NCBI GenBank assembly: GCA_018262455.1
Contig: JAGSPR010000030.1
Location: 1 to 27,063 of the forward strand
Direction of reading: 5' to 3'
From: Deltaproteobacteria bacterium
GTDB taxonomy: Bacteria; Myxococcota; Polyangia; Haliangiales; Haliangiaceae
DNA: 27,063 nucleotides
Below, piece by piece: positions 6,216 through 13,455 of the stretch (position 1 is its first letter; each line of letters starts with the position of its first letter). The notes below the pieces were generated by a model that worked only from the letters and a program-made list of their open reading frames with translations, made no database searches and was not told where the DNA came from. Made by a program: the position numbers and the translations under genes.

Positions 6216-8876
6216 ATGAGACGCACGCTGCCGGTGGTGCTGGTCGTGATCGCGCTGATCGCTGCGCTCGTGATCTGGCGCAGCCACGGCGAGCCCTCCG
6301 GCTCGACGGAGCCAGGTGGCGGACCGGGCGCGACCTCGGGCCCGCCGCACCCGGTGGGCCCGAGGTCGGGGCCTCGCATCTCGCCGACCAAGCTCCCGCG
6401 TGGATCGATCGCGGGCACGATCACGACGTCACAGGGCGCGCCGATCGCGCGTGCGCAGGTCTGCGCGAGCACCTACGCGAACGAGCTCCCCGACGAGCTG
6501 GTCCGCGAGCCGACGTGCTCCGAGTCGCGAGCGGATGGCAGCTACCAGCTCGGCAACCTCCTCGTGGCCAGCTACGTCGTGAGCGCCGCGGCCCGGCAGC
6601 ACGTCCCGGCGATCCACCACCCCGGCGGCGATCGCGACCGGCGGGAGATCCGCCTCGGCGCAGGCGAGCACCGGACCGGGGTCGACGTCGTGCTGCATCC
6701 GGGCGGCGTCGAGATCACGGGCGTGGTCTCCGACATCACCGGCGGGCCGATCGCGAACGCGCGCGTGTGGGCGCGCGAGCACGTGCTCGGCGATCCCAGG
6801 ACGCCGATCGTCGCGACGGAGACCGACGCGCAGGGCGCGTTCGCGCTGTGGGTCCAGCCGGGGCACACCCTCGTCGTCGCCAGCGCCGATGGCTACACCG
6901 ACGCGGCGGATGGCCTGCAGGCGCCGGGGCGGCTGGTCCTGCTGCTGACCCCAGAGTCGACGCTGTCGGGCGTGGTCGTCGACGCCGCGACCGACGCACC
7001 GGTCGAAGGCGTGCGGGTCGCGGCGAACACCCTGGGGGTGACGTTCAGCCTGTCCACCGCGTCGTTCTCCGACGAGGAAGGCGACGCGGCCATCACGGAT
7101 GCCAGCGGTGCGTTCCGGATCGCCCGGCTGACACCGCAGCGCTACGTCGCGGTCGCGCGCGGTGCCGGCGGCTACGGCCGCTCCGAAGGCTCGATCCTGG
7201 TCGGGCTGGGCCAGCACGTCGACAAGGTGGTGGTGAAGATGTATCCGGCGCACGCGATCGAGGGCCGGATCAGCATCGCGGGAACCAGCGATGCGTGCGA
7301 GGGCGGCGGGGTCTGGCTTCGCGATCGCGCGAGCGAACGCCGGTACGAGCTGCGCCCCGGCAGTGACGCGACGCTGCGGGCCGAGGGCGTGCTGGCGGGC
7401 ACCTACGAGGTCCAGGTACGGTGTGCTGGCCACCTGGTGCGCGACGAGTATGCTGAGATCACGGTCGGGGACCGCGATCTCACGGGCCTGGTCTGGGAAG
7501 TCGAGGCGGGCGCGACGCTGCGCGGCCGCGTCCTCACCGCCGGCGGCGACCCCGTCGAGCACGCGCAGATCCACGCCGGCTTGATCGGCGAGGTCGGCAT
7601 CGGGGACGCGACCTCCGATCAGCTGGGCCGCTACGTGGTGACGGGGCTCGCGCCCGGGACCTACCGGGTGACGGTCGGTTCGCCGCGTGGACTCGGTCCG
7701 CGCGATGGCGTCGAGGTCTCGGTCGGCGCCCTCGCAACCGTCGAGCGCGACCTGACGATCGCCATCGGCGGCGCGATCCACGGCACGGTGGTCGACGCGG
7801 ATGGCCGGCCGGTGGCCGCCGTGGGCGTGTCGGCCGTCGACAGCGAGGGCGTGCGCACCGAAGCGATGACCGACGCCGCCGGCGCGTTTGCGATCCGGCC
7901 CCTGCGGGCGGGTGATTATCGCGTCCTCGCCAGGCGCAGCGGAGTGGGCGAGCTCCGCCGGCCAGGCAGCAAGGACGGCGCCCGTCAGGGCGAGCAGGTC
8001 ACCGTCGTCGATGGGCCGCCCGCGACCGCGCGCCTCGTCGTCGAGAACCAGTCGGGGGTGATCGCGGGGACCGTGGTCGACGCGAACGGCAACCGGGTCG
8101 CCGATGCGTTCGTGTCCTCCGCGCGCGAGGCCGACGACGCATCCGGCGGGGAGTCGGTCGCGAACAAGACGCGGTACCCCGGGTGGGCCCAGCGGGCGGT
8201 GGTGACGAGCACCGAGGGCGCGTTCTCGATCGGCGATCTGTCTCCTGGTCGCTACACGCTGCGCGCGTACCGACGCGGCGGCGGCGAGGGCATCGTCGAG
8301 CACGTCGCGGTCGGCTCGACCGCCCGCCTCCAGATCGAGGCGACCGGATCGATCGCGGGGACCGTGCGTGGCGTGGACGACGTTCCCGACGAGCTCACCG
8401 TCATCCTGCGCGGTAACGCGGCGGGCTACCGCCGGCGCGAGCAGTTCTTCCGGACCGGCGGCCGCTTCGTGCTCCGCGACCTCCCGGCCGGGCGGTTCAC
8501 GCTCGAGCTCGCGGCGCCCGGCCAGAGTCGCGAGCTCGACGTCGAGCTCGCGCGCGGCGAGGCCAAGATGGGCCTCGACATCGTGCTGGAGACCTGGGTG
8601 ACGATCGCGGGCCGCGTGATCGACGGGAGCACCGGACAGCCGCTGCAGGACGTCGTGGTCTCGGCTCGCCACCCCGGAGACGACGAGGTGCTGGCGGTCC
8701 ACGCCGCGACCGACCAGGCCGGCCGATTCAGATTGCAGAATCTGCACTCTGGCGAGCTCCGGTTGTCGGGCTCCAAGGCCGGTGAGCTCTACGCGCCGCT
8801 GTCGATCGTCCGCACCATCGCGGGGAAGGGGACGATCGACGTCGGCGATCTCGCGATGCCCCGGCGCCGTGAGTGA
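6216..8876 (+). CDS. Membrane-anchored protein with nine carboxypeptidase-regulatory-like repeats
   Basis: The 886-aa product has one N-terminal membrane helix (TLPVVLVVIALIAALVIW, about 4-21) with no cleavage site, a Gly/Pro/Ser linker to about 60, and then a chain of beta-sandwich repeats. Each opens with a strand like SIAGTITTSQGAPIARAQV, ITGVVSDITGGPIANARV, LSGVVVDAATDAPVEGVRV, LRGRVLTAGGDPVEHAQI, IHGTVVDADGRPVAAVGV, IAGTVVDANGNRVADAFV or IAGRVIDGSTGQPLQDVVV. Most continue with a DAxGxFxIxxLxPGxYxV signature. I count nine units. This is the carboxypeptidase regulatory-like (CarboxypepD_reg, transthyretin-like) fold used as structural modules in surface proteins. There is no enzyme domain. 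It is probably anchored in the inner membrane with a long periplasmic rod. Its TGA overlaps GTG 8873, a possible alternative start for the next gene. Confidence 0.85.
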   Translation: MRRTLPVVLVVIALIAALVIWRSHGEPSGSTEPGGGPGATSGPPHPVGPRSGPRISPTKLPRGSIAGTITTSQGAPIARAQVCASTYANELPDELVREPTCSESRADGSYQLGNLLVASYVVSAAARQHVPAIHHPGGDRDRREIRLGAGEHRTGVDVVLHPGGVEITGVVSDITGGPIANARVWAREHVLGDPRTPIVATETDAQGAFALWVQPGHTLVVASADGYTDAADGLQAPGRLVLLLTPESTLSGVVVDAATDAPVEGVRVAANTLGVTFSLSTASFSDEEGDAAITDASGAFRIARLTPQRYVAVARGAGGYGRSEGSILVGLGQHVDKVVVKMYPAHAIEGRISIAGTSDACEGGGVWLRDRASERRYELRPGSDATLRAEGVLAGTYEVQVRCAGHLVRDEYAEITVGDRDLTGLVWEVEAGATLRGRVLTAGGDPVEHAQIHAGLIGEVGIGDATSDQLGRYVVTGLAPGTYRVTVGSPRGLGPRDGVEVSVGALATVERDLTIAIGGAIHGTVVDADGRPVAAVGVSAVDSEGVRTEAMTDAAGAFAIRPLRAGDYRVLARRSGVGELRRPGSKDGARQGEQVTVVDGPPATARLVVENQSGVIAGTVVDANGNRVADAFVSSAREADDASGGESVANKTRYPGWAQRAVVTSTEGAFSIGDLSPGRYTLRAYRRGGGEGIVEHVAVGSTARLQIEATGSIAGTVRGVDDVPDELTVILRGNAAGYRRREQFFRTGGRFVLRDLPAGRFTLELAAPGQSRELDVELARGEAKMGLDIVLETWVTIAGRVIDGSTGQPLQDVVVSARHPGDDEVLAVHAATDQAGRFRLQNLHSGELRLSGSKAGELYAPLSIVRTIAGKGTIDVGDLAMPRRRE

Positions 8877-8912
8877 GCGGACCCAGAGTCGTCGAGGCGC
8901 AGCAGGAAGCGC

Positions 8913-8918
8913 TATGCT
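8913..8918 (+). promoter_or_regulatory. -10-like TATGCT, PAP-like gene
   Basis: GCTATGCTCCGGGGTCTCG precedes ATG 8930. The hexamer ends 11 nt upstream of the start, which would give a leader of about 5 nt. It lies in the short gap after the nine-repeat gene and favours ATG 8930 over GTG 8873. Confidence 0.4.
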
Positions 8919-8929
8919 CCGGGGTCTCG

Positions 8930-9946
8930 ATGACGAAGGCACCGCACGATCCGACCTCCACACCCGCGGCGCGCGTGCTCGCGCGGGTGCGAGCCGTCGC
9001 GGATCCGCGTGCGGTCGTCGAGGCGTACGGTTCGAGCATCTACGCACCGGCCCATGCCAGCGATGTCGATGTCCTGGTTTCCAATGACGATCCGGCGCGG
9101 CTCGCAGCCGAGCTCGGGCTGACGCCGATCCCGACGCTGCCGCCGCGGATGCATGGAACGCTCGAGGGTGTGCAGGTCGATGTCACGGTGGTGACTGGCG
9201 ACGACGAGCTCGCGCGGCGCATGCGGGCGGGCCCCCGCGATGCGGCGCTGCTCGTCGCGCACCTGCAGGATCACGGGCGCGACGAGGTGTTCCAGGCCGC
9301 GTGGCCGCACGTTCGCCGGTTCGTCCGTGCCCGGGCGCTCGGCCACAACGGGCTCGGCTGGTTCGGTAGCTTCGGCTGGGCGCTCCTCCTCGCGGTACCC
9401 CTCGTCGCCGATCGCGAGCTGTGCGCGGTGCCGCTCGGCGCCGCGGTACCGGCGTGGTTGCGCTGGCTATCGCGGCTCTCGCTCGGCGCCCGGATCGGAT
9501 TTGACGGCATTCGCGGCGGCGATCCCGAGCCTTTCTACCTCTCCGCCCCGGGGCCGCCGCCGCGCGATGTCGCGCGGCTGACCAGGCGCGCCGCGGCCGC
9601 GCTGTTCGCCGAGGCGCGGTCGGCCGTGCGCGCGATCGACGACGCCGTGACCGACGCGGACGCGATCGATCGGATCGCCGATCTCGCCGACGATCCACCC
9701 ACCGGCACGACGCTGGTGATCGCCGGCGACGACGAACACACGCGCGGACGCTACGACGGCTGCGCGCGCGCATTGTTGCGCGACCTCGAAGCGCTCGGTG
9801 CGATCCGGTCGTGGGGCCGCTTCGAGGTCACCGGCGACGGCGGCTGGCAGCACCGGATCACGGTGCCGGGGCATCGGACGCAGGCGGCGCGCGAGCTCGT
9901 CGAGAGCTGGCTCGCGCTCATGAGGATCGATGCAGCGCTCGCATGA
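8930..9946 (+). CDS. Poly(A) polymerase-like nucleotidyltransferase (eukaryotic-type PAP architecture)
   Basis: The 338-aa product has a polymerase-beta-type nucleotidyltransferase core: YGSSIYAPAHASDVDVLV (33-50) gives the GS motif and the D45-x-D47 metal pair, and GVQVDVTVV (80-88) supplies a third acidic residue, D84. Residues 122-180 (AAWPHVRRFVRARALGHNGL, then GWFGSFGWALLLAV) follow the pattern of the central domain of eukaryotic poly(A) polymerases, where a W/A-K-x-R-G-I-Y-x-N-x-x-G helix leads to G-G-x-x-W. Residues 199-234 (PFYLSAPGPPP, then a helix) resemble the PAP segment after the central domain, and 255-335 could be the RNA-binding-like tail. By family it would add nucleotides to RNA ends in the cytoplasm. 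Classical bacterial PcnB belongs to a different group. GTG 8873 is an alternative start overlapping the previous stop. The similarity is judged by eye. Confidence 0.65.
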   Translation: MTKAPHDPTSTPAARVLARVRAVADPRAVVEAYGSSIYAPAHASDVDVLVSNDDPARLAAELGLTPIPTLPPRMHGTLEGVQVDVTVVTGDDELARRMRAGPRDAALLVAHLQDHGRDEVFQAAWPHVRRFVRARALGHNGLGWFGSFGWALLLAVPLVADRELCAVPLGAAVPAWLRWLSRLSLGARIGFDGIRGGDPEPFYLSAPGPPPRDVARLTRRAAAALFAEARSAVRAIDDAVTDADAIDRIADLADDPPTGTTLVIAGDDEHTRGRYDGCARALLRDLEALGAIRSWGRFEVTGDGGWQHRITVPGHRTQAARELVESWLALMRIDAALA

Positions 9947-10089
9947 CTCAGGCCACCACGAGTGGTCTGCCCTCCGCGTTCGCGCGGTGGCTTGACGCGC
10001 TGACTGGCTACCCGATCGGCCGGCGCGTGGGCACGTTCACCCCAGCGCGGCGGCTCCACGGCAGCGCGCCCGGAGCCGCAACCGCGTGA
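9943..10089 (+). CDS. Possible 48-aa ORF overlapping the PAP-like gene
   Basis: The ATG at 9943 overlaps the TGA of the PAP-like gene (ATGA), and its own stop overlaps a GTG at 10086 that could start the next gene. The translation begins MTQATTSGLPSAFARWLDAL and ends in an Arg/Ala/Pro-rich tail. No motif or membrane segment is seen. The arrangement allows translational coupling, but such overlaps arise readily by chance in GC-rich DNA, so this may be non-coding. Confidence 0.25.
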   Translation: MTQATTSGLPSAFARWLDALTGYPIGRRVGTFTPARRLHGSAPGAATA

Positions 10090-10124
10090 ATCGAAGGCGC
10101 TTCGCGGTTGGCCCGGGATCCGCA

Positions 10125-11627
10125 ATGACCAGCCGGCGCATGCCAGAGAACTCGCTTCGGATCGATCGACCAGGCTCGCTGCTTTCCGGCGCATGCTGGA
10201 CCGCGCTCGCCCTCGCCGTCGGGCTCGGCGCGCTCGGCCCCGTCACCGCCTGTACGGCGAGCGGCAGCGACGACGGCGGTGGCGGTGGCTCGGGCAAGGC
10301 AGACGGCGACAGCGACCAACCGGCGGACCCGGCATGCATCGTCGACGGCGCGATCTCCGAGGACACCGCGCTGCTGTTCGAGCAGCCGTGCGTCTCGCAC
10401 GGCGGCAGCTTCTCGGCGGTGCCTGGTAGCGCGGCGGTGTTCACGCGCACGCACGACGGCACCAGCTCCGTGATCTGGCGGTTCGGCGTCGCGACGTCCG
10501 GAACGTTCCGCGTCCGCGCGCGCGTGCCCGACATCGCGCCGGCCCAGGCGCAGCGCCCGAGCCTGTCGTGGACGACCCGGGCCCGCTACGCGGTGGTCCA
10601 TGGCGACGGCACGGCCCATCTGCTCCGCGATCAGCGCGCGGCACAAGCGGGCGGGATGGTCGATCTCGGCGTCTACGTCTTCCGCGCGGATCACAGCTAC
10701 CACGTCAGCATGGACGACAAGACCGGTGACGACGCCGACACCGGCATCGTGTCCGACGAGCTCGTGCTCACGCGGATCCGCGACGAGCTCGCGATCGATT
10801 GCGCGCTCGACCTCCACGATCAGCAGACCTGCAATGCCCACCCCGGTCCGGCGCCGGTGGCCGGGATGCCCGGCGGTTGCTCGTTCTACACCTGCAGCGA
10901 TCTACCCGACATCGCGCAGCCGGTCGCGGGCCAGTGCGCCGCCACCGGGACGCCGAACAAGGTGGCCTGCGCGAGCGACCAGAACGAGTGCCCGGTGATC
11001 GACCTTGCCGACGGCGACGGCGACGAGATCATGCTCGATGACAGCGGCAAGTGCTTCACCGCGACGCCGCCCCAGCGCCAGGACGAAGTCGACTTCTGCA
11101 ACGCGCACGCCGGGTTCAACCTGCGGTTCGCGGGGCAACCGTTGCAGCTGACCGAAGGCCAGCGGGGCACCGCGCTGTGGAAGCAGACCATCCCGCGGTT
11201 TCTCGAGTGCACGCAGGGAGCGATCGGCGCGCCCGGCAACGAGGGCAACTACTGGCACGGCACGTACCAGCTCAAGTTCGCCCGCAGCGGCATGTACGAG
11301 CTGCTGGCCTACGTCCCGCGTCACCGCGGGCTGGTCAAGGACGGCGACCGCGACCTCCTCGGGCCGAAGCAGGCCTGGTACCAGGTGCGGTTCGGCGACC
11401 GCATGACGAACGTCACGATCGATCAGGGCGAGCTCGCCGACCAGGGCGGGTGGGTCAGCCTGTCCAGCTTCGGGCTCTGCTTCAACAGCACGCGGCCGGG
11501 CGAGGAGAACAGCCAGTCGCTCGACCTCCGCGACTACGCGATGGACCCCGGCGCCGGCGGGCAGCCGATCTTGTTCGACGCGATCCGGGTGCGTCGACTG
11601 CGCGACTGCCCCAACGCCGACCACTGA
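10125..11627 (+). CDS. Lipoprotein with two golvesin C-terminal-like domains
   Basis: From ATG 10125 the product is 500 aa. A hydrophobic signal (WTALALAVGLGALGPVTAC) ends in a lipobox with Cys 43, followed by a Gly/Ser/Asp linker. Residues about 65-225 (FRVRARVP, ARYAVVHGDG, MVDLGVYVFRADHSYHVSM, SDELVLTRI) and about 365-495 (YELLAYVPRH, AWYQVRFGDRMTNVTIDQG, GGWVSLSSFGLCF, LFDAIRVRRL) each follow the golvesin C-terminal-like pattern: strand, A-x-Y-x-V-x-h-x-G, a dQ, then W-x-x-L-G and a closing D-A-h-R-h strand. This fold is found on secreted and polysaccharide-active proteins. A Cys-rich linker (about 225-290) separates them, and the second domain has a loop with charged residues. The start could also be GTG 10086 or ATG 10140, which gives the most compact signal peptide. 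It is probably on the outer membrane surface. Confidence 0.7.
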   Translation: MTSRRMPENSLRIDRPGSLLSGACWTALALAVGLGALGPVTACTASGSDDGGGGGSGKADGDSDQPADPACIVDGAISEDTALLFEQPCVSHGGSFSAVPGSAAVFTRTHDGTSSVIWRFGVATSGTFRVRARVPDIAPAQAQRPSLSWTTRARYAVVHGDGTAHLLRDQRAAQAGGMVDLGVYVFRADHSYHVSMDDKTGDDADTGIVSDELVLTRIRDELAIDCALDLHDQQTCNAHPGPAPVAGMPGGCSFYTCSDLPDIAQPVAGQCAATGTPNKVACASDQNECPVIDLADGDGDEIMLDDSGKCFTATPPQRQDEVDFCNAHAGFNLRFAGQPLQLTEGQRGTALWKQTIPRFLECTQGAIGAPGNEGNYWHGTYQLKFARSGMYELLAYVPRHRGLVKDGDRDLLGPKQAWYQVRFGDRMTNVTIDQGELADQGGWVSLSSFGLCFNSTRPGEENSQSLDLRDYAMDPGAGGQPILFDAIRVRRLRDCPNADH

Positions 11628-11699
11628 ACCGTCCGCGCGGCGTTCGCTCAGGCCCTGCTCGCTGGCATCCGGCGGTGGACGACGCGTCCCCCCCAAGAA

Positions 11700-11705
11700 T
11701 ATGGT
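11700..11705 (+). promoter_or_regulatory. -10-like TATGGT, PH-like membrane protein
   Basis: TATGGTCCTATCTCCGG runs into ATG 11717. The hexamer ends 11 nt before the start, and no SD is visible between them. Confidence 0.4.
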
Positions 11706-11716
11706 CCTATCTCCGG

Positions 11717-12172
11717 ATGTGGTTGATCGGCGGAGGCCTGATCTTGGTTGGGGTCATCGCGATGTTCGTCGTCCTGCCTGCGGCGATGCTCAAGGCGATG
11801 GCACCGTCGCTCGAGCGAAGGATCGCGAAGCTCTACCCTGCCGATTCGATCGTCGTCCAGGATCTCAAGGCCTTGAGCTTCGGCCTCGAATCGAAGGGAG
11901 CGATGCAATCGCGCGGCAATGGCGCGCTCGCACTGACCGCCACTGAGCTGCACTGGTTTCAATTTGCCCCCGAGTGTGACCTGCGGATTCCTCGCGACAA
12001 CATCACCAAGGTCGACGCGGTGAAATGGCACCTCGGAAAGTCGGTCGGTCGCAACCTGCTGTTCGTCGCATTCACGAAGGACGGCAAGCCCGACTCGATC
12101 GCGTGGCACGTGACGCATCTCGAACAGTGGCGCTCGCAGCTCGAGCCGCCACGCGGAGACATCGTGGAGTGA
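11717..12172 (+). CDS. Membrane-anchored protein with a PH-like domain
   Basis: The 151-aa product starts MWLIGGGLILVGVIAMFVVL, one transmembrane helix, followed by a short charged helix (LERRIAKLYPADSIVVQDLKA). Residues about 60-148 then form a compact domain: a strand with GALALTATELHWFQF, an IPRDNITKVDAVKWHLGK turn, NLLFVAFTKDG, and a final segment SIAWHVTHLEQWRSQLE. The order (G-x-L-x-h-T strand, IP-x-x-x-I, K-x-x-h-h-V-x-F, W-x-V, closing helix with W-x-x-x-L) resembles bacterial PH-like domains. That is a fold-level inference with no known ligand. ATG 11717 is chosen because it starts the helix and has a -10-like element just upstream. The gene overlaps nothing and follows the golvesin-like gene by 89 bases. 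Confidence 0.65.
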   Translation: MWLIGGGLILVGVIAMFVVLPAAMLKAMAPSLERRIAKLYPADSIVVQDLKALSFGLESKGAMQSRGNGALALTATELHWFQFAPECDLRIPRDNITKVDAVKWHLGKSVGRNLLFVAFTKDGKPDSIAWHVTHLEQWRSQLEPPRGDIVE

Positions 12173-12177
12173 CTGGC

Positions 12178-12450
12178 GTACAGGCCGGGCCGCGCGGGCT
12201 CCCTGCACGCGTGAAGGTCACGAGGCACCGGTCGTCCTTGACGAGCTGCAAGCAGTAGACGTCCCGTTTTCGTGCCGGGCGATGCGGGATGTCGCGAGCG
12301 TCGAGTCTGCGCACGTAGGACACCCACCCAGTATCTTCGGTCGCGCTGTTTTCCGATCGGTCGTCGTCGCTTTGCACCCAGTACCCCCATGGCCCGAGCT
12401 TCGTGAGCTCGTAGCAGCATGGCGCGCCGTCCGGGGCCGCTCACGACCGT
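12178..12450 (-). pseudogene. Possible coding remnant without a clear start
   Basis: On the minus strand one frame reads as plausible protein: PCCYELTKLGPWGYWVQSDD, then SENSATEDTGWVSYVRRLDA, then RKRDVYCLQLVKDDRCLVTF. The aromatic and Cys content is unlike the Arg/Ala shadows nearby. There is no ATG or GTG before GYWVQ (a GTG falls at 12377, inside WVQ), a stop lies close upstream of the readable part, and downstream the frame runs antisense into the PH-like gene. It may be a fragment of a lost gene or a chance frame. Confidence 0.25.
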
Positions 12451-12453
12451 CGA

Positions 12454-13065
12454 CTACTTCTTGTCGTGCTTGGGATCGTCTCTGCGGTCTTCCTTGGCGT
12501 TCTTCTTGGCGTCCTTGCGGTCTTCCTTGGCGTCCTTGCGGTCTTCCTTGCGGTCTTCCTTGCGGTCTTCCTTGGCGTCCTTGCGGTCTTCCTTGGCGTC
12601 CTTGCGGTCTTCCTTGGCGTCCCTGCGGTCGTCCTTGCGGTCGTCCTTGCGCTCCTGCTTGATCTCGCGCTTGTCCTCCCGGGTCTCTCGGTCGTCCTCG
12701 CGATGATCGCGGACCACCGGAGCCGGCGCCGGATGTTGAACCACCGCGCTGGCGTTGCCACGGAAGTGGACGTACGCGGTCGGCCGCTCGATGCGACGGA
12801 TCTGGATCGGAACCACGGACACCCGGATCCATCCGTGCCTGTGGTTTGGGCTCCGGTACCAGACGCCGTTGTCGTAACGCCAGTAGAAGTTCGACGAGAA
12901 GAACACGGGCTGGTCGTAGTCCTCGATGACCTGAACGTCGGAGCTGACATAGAGGAGACGCGGGGGCGTGACTTCGGCGCTGTAACGAACGGTGCCGGAA
13001 CCGGAGGCCGTGCAACCGCAAGCGATGGCGATGAACAGCAGCGAGCTGAATAGGGGGGTACGCAT
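12454..13065 (-). CDS. Lipoprotein with a long Lys/Glu/Asp/Arg repeat tail
   Basis: The 203-aa product starts MRTPLFSSLLFIAIACGCTA, a lipoprotein-like signal (Cys 16 or 18). The ectodomain (about 25-110) contains DYDQPVFFSSNFYWRYDNGV then WYRSPNHRHGWIRVSVVPIQ. The YWRYDNGVWYRS pattern is a small domain I have seen in myxobacterial hypothetical proteins but cannot name. From about residue 120 to the end the sequence is almost only D, E, K, R and A in units like EDRKDAK and EDRK. The i/i+4 spacing of opposite charges suggests a stable single alpha-helix or a charged extended arm projecting from the membrane into the periplasm. It is transcribed away from the P-type ATPase, with 390 bases between them. 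Confidence 0.75.
   Translation of the reverse strand: MRTPLFSSLLFIAIACGCTASGSGTVRYSAEVTPPRLLYVSSDVQVIEDYDQPVFFSSNFYWRYDNGVWYRSPNHRHGWIRVSVVPIQIRRIERPTAYVHFRGNASAVVQHPAPAPVVRDHREDDRETREDKREIKQERKDDRKDDRRDAKEDRKDAKEDRKDAKEDRKEDRKEDRKDAKEDRKDAKKNAKEDRRDDPKHDKK
12481..12654 (-). repeat. In-frame coding repeats, 21- and 12-base units
   Basis: Within the lipoprotein gene, a 21-base unit (encoding EDRKDAK) alternates with a 12-base unit (EDRK). Units are nearly identical in DNA, so length variation between strains by slippage or unequal recombination is likely, always in multiples of three. The opposite strand is open and hydrophobic but is a shadow of this repeat. Confidence 0.7.
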
Positions 13066-13455
13066 GTTGTGGCTGACCTACGCATTGGCCGTGCCAGGGA
13101 GGATCGCGGGTCACGGCTCGTCGTGCGCGCGCTCCGCACCCGCCGCACGCAGAACGAGCGATTCCGCCCACGTGATCGCCCAGAAGGGGGCGGATCCGTC
13201 CGTCGCGAACTGCGAACCCCCGTTGGAAAGCAGTGCTCCTTGTGATGTGGCCTCCATGAGCCCGCCGGGGTGCGCCACGCAAGCTTCGCGTCCGCGCACC
13301 GGTGACGCGGCCTCCTTGCGCGGTTTCCGGATAGCCGGCGAGCGCACGTCGCCAGGCTTGCCTGGGGGCGTGCGGCACGCTGCGTGAATTCGCTCGAATC
13401 AGCTCTGCACGGCCATGCCACCGAGCACACCAACCGGCACGCTGGGAGAACCGCG
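13066..13455. other. Non-coding interval between divergent genes
   Basis: This interval separates the charged-tail lipoprotein (-) from the P-type ATPase (+) and should hold both promoters. I see no TANNNT element close to either start and no convincing small gene. A minus-strand frame at 13111-13347 ends SAPFWAITWAESLVLRA but starts with Arg-rich shadow-like sequence. Confidence 0.4.
13444..13449 (+). promoter_or_regulatory. Ribosome binding site of the P-type ATPase
   Basis: GGGAGA lies 6 nt before ATG 13456 and decides this start over GTG 13384, which would add 24 residues without SD. Confidence 0.5.

Noticed and set aside
6429..9047. An 872-aa minus-strand frame opposite the nine-repeat gene
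   Set aside because: The plus strand encodes clear beta-sandwich repeats; the minus frame is Arg/Asp/Ala/His-rich without motifs, as expected for antisense of GC-rich coding DNA.
12481..12654. Regular direct repeats that could suggest CRISPR
   Set aside because: Units of 21 and 12 bases abut without unique spacers and lie in frame inside a coding sequence; no cas genes are present.
12466..13053. Long plus-strand frame rich in Leu, Val and Phe over the repeat
   Set aside because: It is the exact antisense of the EDRKDAK coding repeat; the minus-strand frame has a lipoprotein signal and an aromatic domain, so the hydrophobic repeat is a shadow.
13384..13455. GTG 13384 as start of the P-type ATPase
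   Set aside because: The extra 24 residues have no family match, and the SD at 13444-13449 points to ATG 13456.
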